From contig NC_035437.2 in NCBI RefSeq assembly GCF_002127325.2, forward strand, positions 113,406,801-113,470,800: 64,000 nucleotides of DNA, given 5' to 3'. Made by a program: the position numbers and the translations under genes. The number at the start of each line of letters is the position of its first letter. Position 1 is the first letter of the stretch. Of this stretch, positions 59,591 through 64,000 are shown piece after piece. Source of the stretch: Helianthus annuus (Eukaryota > Streptophyta > Magnoliopsida > Asterales > Asteraceae). Under the pieces are notes generated by a model. The model was not told where the DNA came from and made no database searches. It saw nothing but the letters and a program-made list of their open reading frames with translations.

Positions 59591-62500
59591 TTACTTGAAC
59601 AATGCAACCCAAGCCTGTTTAGACTCAGGTAGTTGAACATGAATCTTTCCAGGTAAAACTGGATAATTTCTTTCATTTTTCTCAAAAATATTATCAATTT
59701 TATCTTCAACTTTTTTATCTTTTACAACAGCCATCTGTTTCTTAACACTCCATGTTTGTCCTTTTGGTGTACCTCTTTTATAAAAATGTGTCTCTTTTTG
59801 AATCTTTTCATTTTGAACAACTTTTGGTTTCCAAAACTCTTGGGGTTTAGTCATATCGGCTGAAGTTTTCCAACTTTGTGTTGTTCTGAATCTGGGTGTG
59901 TGAGAATTCCAGGTCCGTCTTGAATCGAACCTGTTTGGGTTTGATTTCCAATTTTGATTTGAAGCAAATTTGTTTGTATTGTACCTCCAAGTTTGTTTCG
60001 AATCAAAGCTGGTTGACCTTGGTTTCACATCCTCAGATTTATGTTTTTGAACATCATCAGACTTCTTGTTCATCTCAAACATCAACAGGTTTCAGATTTG
60101 GACACTTGCGAGCAAGATGACCAATTTGATCACAGTTGAAACATGTCCATTTTGAGATATCTTTGACCTGTTGTTGTTCCTTTTTCTGAGCATGAAACTC
60201 ATCATTAGACTGTTGTCCAATTTTGAGTTCTTTCTCTTCAGCTAAACTCTTTCCTTGAACAAAACTCATTTTTGCCTGAGACTTTTGTGTTTCAGTTTTC
60301 TTCCAATTTTGTTTCCTTTTATAACCCAATCCTGCCTTCATGTTTTTCTTTTTGAAACTAGGTTTGTTATAAAAAGTTTTGTGACCCTTACCAGCAAACT
60401 TTGAAATTTCAACCATCTTGTAAACTTTATCAACCTTTTCTGAAATCACATTCTGAATCGGGAATACAACATCTAAGAACAATTTGTCCGATCCAATCAT
60501 GGTATAAACCAATCCCTTTGAATCATCATTCAAATTTTTCTTGGATTTTGTGTTTTTCAGATAACCATCATGAAAATTACCTTCATTTTCATATTGTGAT
60601 TCAAAATTACCTGTATCAACTGACTCCTCTTTCAACACACTTTCAACAACTTTACCTACCACCTCTGAATCATGATTATCATCAGATTTGGAATAGGTTA
60701 CATCGATGTTGTCTGGCAATTGATCTACCAGGTTGAAAGCTTTTTCGACCTTTTCTTCATCATAAAATGCAAACTTTTCCAGTGGTGGAACTTGATGAAA
60801 CTCTGAGCCAATGCGTTTCTTGTTTTGCTCAGACTCACCATCTCCCGGTTTTGTATTGAAAATTCTTTCAAGCACATATGACGACACGTGATAACTTTTT
60901 AACTTGTTGTTGTCCTGTTCTAAATCAGCAATCTGTCGCTTTAGCTTAGCAACATCCTCAATATAGGAATTACCAACACCTTGTTTTATTTCATACATTC
61001 GTTTAAGCTCTTTAGTTGTTTCAGAAAAATAATTCGTTCTTGATTGAGCATATTTCATTTCATCTTTCACTTTTTCATATGACTCTTTTGTAATGTGATA
61101 TGCCAATTTCATTGAGTCATATTCTTTCTTCATTTCTTGACAAACACTTTCTTTTAGATCACATTCTTCTGTCTTTTTCAAAACATTTTCTTTCAAAACT
61201 TCATTTTCCTTTTCTATCTTTTTGCATTTTTCTAAAAGTTTTTCATCATTTTCTTTTAAAACTTTTTCATGTTCAAGCATTTCTTTGCATTTTTCTTTGA
61301 AAATGTTTTCATTTTTTGTGAATTCAAGATCTCTTGTTCTAAACTTCTCATCTTTTTCAGTACAAGCTCTGCACGTTTTCATGCATTTCTTGCACTGTTC
61401 AACAGTTTCAGTCAAGATGTCAGAATCAGAATTTACCTCGGTGATTGGCACTTCGGTGTTTGCTGCAACTTCTGTCTGATCAGCATCATTTTGCTTTTCT
61501 TCAACACCAACTTCATCACCAGCATCACCAGCTTCCAAATTCTCATTCGTTACTTCTGTCAAGCTTTCAATCTTCTTCTCATCCTCTTCCATCTGCTGTT
61601 TTTCAGTAACAGCTTTCTCAACTTCTTCATTCACAACAATCTTTTTAGCAACTTTTTCTTCTACCTTCACAATTTCATCTTCAACAGCTTCAACTTTTAC
61701 CTCTTCAGCAGTTTTCTTCAGATTGTTCACCATTTCTTCAACATTCTTCTTCATTCTTCTTCATTCTCTCCTCATCTCTCTTTCTCAAACATGATGTCAT
61801 GGCATATTTGATTTCTTTCTCATGCCTTTTTGCATACGTGTCATCTTTCAACACATTTCTATAGTATTCAGCTCTTGAAGGAATTATGAGAAGAACATCT
61901 TCAAAGATTATGTCTTTCTTCGGGACAACTGGTTCTCCTTCTCTGTTGAAATAGCACTCCCTCTTCTTATCCCATCTTTTGCTGCTGACTGCATTCTCAT
62001 ACTCTTCCTGCATCTCATTCATTCTGCTCAAAGCAATGTTTTTTTCGCGATAAGTTTTCTCACTCAAAATCTCTTCTCGAGTTTTCTCTTTGATTTCAGC
62101 TGTGTCTTTGTCTTTGTTTTCTTCCTTAATTTCAGCAACCATAACAAACTGTCTTTTCTCTGTTATAGCTCTGCCATGAGCTGTTTTTCGAACGTTCTCC
62201 AAACGATCTTCTTCTGGACAAATCTCTGACCAATCAAAACCTTCATCATCTTGAATTACAAAACAATCTCTCGATTTGGTTTTATCTTCAATCATCTTTG
62301 GCTCTTCTCTGCTTCGATGGTAGATTGCCTTTCGGTAGTAATCATCATTGAACGGATGTTCATTTCCACCAACTGCAGAATTAGTGCATTCTCTCTTGAA
62401 ATGATCTTTCTGCTTACATTTGAAGCAGGTCACTTTGGATTTGTCAAATCCAAGCTTTGTTGATGCACCTCCAAGAGATTGTTTCCCAGTAATTTCCATA

Positions 62501-63684
62501 TATCTCTGAGCTCTGTGAATACAACTTGCCAAACACCAACGGATGTCAATGAGTTCCATCTCTTCCGGATCAATCTGGTCGTAGTCTTCTTTGGTTAACT
62601 CTGAGTTTCCAATTTTACCAGCTACAAGACCTTCATACGATTCCAGAACAGAAGCAAGAAAACTCATTTGTTGTTTAGTTGCATTAATGCTCATTGCTGG
62701 AGAATTTTTCAACTTAAGAGAAATGTTGCACAATATTTCCTCTGTTTCTTCAGAACTTGTTTTTGAAGTTGATGAATGATAACCCGGATCATAACTTGAT
62801 GAGCTCTTCTGTGGCTCTTTTGTTCTCTCGCCACTGAATGCTGTCTTTGGTGAACCATCAACTTTCACCGAAGGTAAACTACCTTTGTAATACAGACCAA
62901 CATTCTGTTGATGTGAAGAACTGCTCATCTTGTTCGGTTTCTGCATTTCAAGCTCATGAGTTTCAATCTTTTCAAATAAAGTATCAAGAGAAATTGTTTC
63001 ATACAAAGCATCATTTTTCAAAATAAAAACAAACGTTTGCCACTGATCAGCTCGTGGTAACGCTTCAATCACTTTATTAATAATTTCCTCTCTTGTTTTC
63101 ACAATCTCAAAACGTTCAAGTTCAATTTTTAAATGGCAAAATCTCTCAATCATTTGCCTCACTGTCTCTCCTTTAATACTATCAAACAGATCAAATTCTT
63201 TCTTTAGTAAAGCAATTTTGTTCTTTTTAATCTGTTTACCCCCCTCAGCTTTAACACGTAAAGCTTCCCAAACCGATTTCGATGACCCATCATGGTTAAG
63301 TAGTGTAAAAATGTCATTTCTAATAGCCGACTGGATCAACGCAATCATTCTTTGTTCAGACGAGAATTCCTTTTTGTCCTTAACGCCTAATTTCTTCATA
63401 GGAATTTCCTCTGCTTTGTCATCTTTTGGTCTTTCATATCCGAACTCTAGACAAAACCAGCTTTCATGAGCGTATGCTTTTGCCCAGTTGAGAAACCGTT
63501 CTTTCCACCAAGTTTAATCTTCAATATTATCCAGCTTGGGTGGTTTGGAATAAGTCCTATAAAAATTGTCATGATTAATGTTTTCATTGACCACTTTTGT
63601 GATTGACTTTGGTGTGACCGTTGATGTATCGGAAGATTCAGATGTGAATGCATTGAAGAATGTACTGTAGAATTCTTCAGCCAT
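59591..63684 (-). pseudogene. Giant coiled-coil gag of element z
   Basis: Starts MAEEFYSTFFNAF at 63684. TAA at 63514-63516 interrupts the frame, which resumes as TWWKERFLNWAKAYAHE. Then come a UBN2-type capsid region (DGSSKSVWEALRVKAEGG) and zinc knuckle 1 (CFKCKQKDHFKREC, 62387-62427). A 10-bp tandem duplication ATTCTTCTTC at 61743-61762 shifts the frame. A long Lys/Glu coiled coil follows (61754 to about 60850), then the shared word YTMIGSDKLFLDVVFPIQN, zinc knuckle 2 (CFNCDQIGHLARKC, 60102-60142), a frame change near 60080, and Trp/Gln-type repeats (SKQTWRYNTNKF, SNQNWKSNPNRF, SRRTWNSHTPRF) to 59591. Intact length would be about 1,350 residues, far above ordinary copia gag. Confidence 0.85.
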
Positions 63685-64000
63685 GATTTGGAATTCTTGA
63701 ATAACCTGGACAAACAATCAAACAAACATAATCAGTATAAACAATATCAAATAATCTGAAACAGACTGACACTCGGTTGACGTGAAATGATCTCAACACA
63801 AAAAATCCTCTTTCAAGCGACATATGGATTCAAGCGAAATCACAAGTTGATCCTTCAAGCGAAATCAACTTTTGAAGCGAAATCAAGACTCAAACCAAAT
63901 CCAACTTTCAAGCAGAATCACTAGAATAACACTTCGAGCGAAATTAGGATTCCTTATTCAAGCGGAATCTCTAAGATGGCAATTTGGAGCGAAATCAAAT
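63685..64000 (-). repeat. Leader of element z with TTCAAGCGAAATC repeats
   Basis: From 63811 to the window end eight copies of a TTCAAGCGAAATC word recur every 16-35 bases, all in one orientation. The window ends before the primer-binding site. Confidence 0.88.

Larger units (their letters stand above)
57104..64000 (-). mobile_element. Sirevirus-like element z, minus strand, open at right
   Basis: 3' LTR 57104-57519, several purine tracts, a 2 kb noncoding 3' region, a giant gag (63684-59591) and part of the leader. No protease, integrase or reverse transcriptase lies between gag and LTR. This is the structure of a gag-only terminal-repeat element. The 5' LTR is beyond the window. Confidence 0.8.

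Noticed and set aside
61100..61811. Plus-strand open frames opposite the element z gag
   Set aside because: Antisense shadows of a Lys/Glu-rich coiled coil; no start context or domain.

Overview
This is nuclear DNA of a flowering plant, probably a eudicot with a large, retrotransposon-rich genome. The evidence is AT-rich sequence, long (TA)n tracts, Ty1/copia and Ty3/gypsy elements primed by initiator-Met or Asp-type tRNA, plant DNA transposons (MULE, hAT, Helitron ends), and gene remnants that resemble plant proton-pump interactor, F-box and PCNA genes. Asteraceae is plausible, but nothing in the window proves a family. No bacterial or organellar operons are present.

Layout. 1-5.9 kb: the tail of a copia LTR, a (TA)n tract against a Helitron 3' end, SINE-like repeats, and a broken proton-pump-interactor-like gene on the minus strand. 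5.9-16.5 kb: a repeat-bounded element whose internal minisatellite was split by a 9.2 kb chromovirus-like retrotransposon with 3.5 kb LTRs, a perfect 5-bp target duplication and almost no coding sequence. 16.5-21.0 kb: a nest of foldback elements sitting in (TA)n microsatellites, one carrying a solo copia LTR. 21.2-22.1 kb: a long-TIR MITE and a Helitron 3' end. 22.1-29 kb: possible host exons, a copia gag remnant with a repetitive leader, and another (TA)-flanked foldback element. 28.9-35.4 kb: an F-box gene cut by a nearly new copia element (LTRs differ at 2 of 442 positions) that nevertheless carries several reading-frame lesions.

35.6-48.3 kb: a copia element whose interior is occupied by an Athila-type Ty3 retrotransposon on the minus strand. 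A 1.2 kb Pack-MULE with about 300-bp TIRs and a perfect 9-bp target duplication lies inside the Athila gag-pol frame and carries the last exon of a PCNA gene. 48.3-57.1 kb and 57.1-64 kb: two Sirevirus-like copia elements in opposite orientation. Both keep a very long gag and lack most or all of pol. The first also holds a hAT MITE and a Ty3 solo LTR. The second runs off the window.

How the parts work together: there is no operon logic; the window records nested insertion, solo-LTR formation, gene capture and decay. The strongest observations are the PCNA Pack-MULE with a possible in-frame spliced mini-gene; several unrelated retrotransposon families that each carry their own short repeated or palindromic motif in noncoding parts, often both LTR and leader; twelve CACATGTG palindromes inside the (TA)n-embedded foldback elements; and two PPT-linked hairpins with compensatory stem changes in the Athila element. 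All coordinates and alignments were made by eye; no database search was run.
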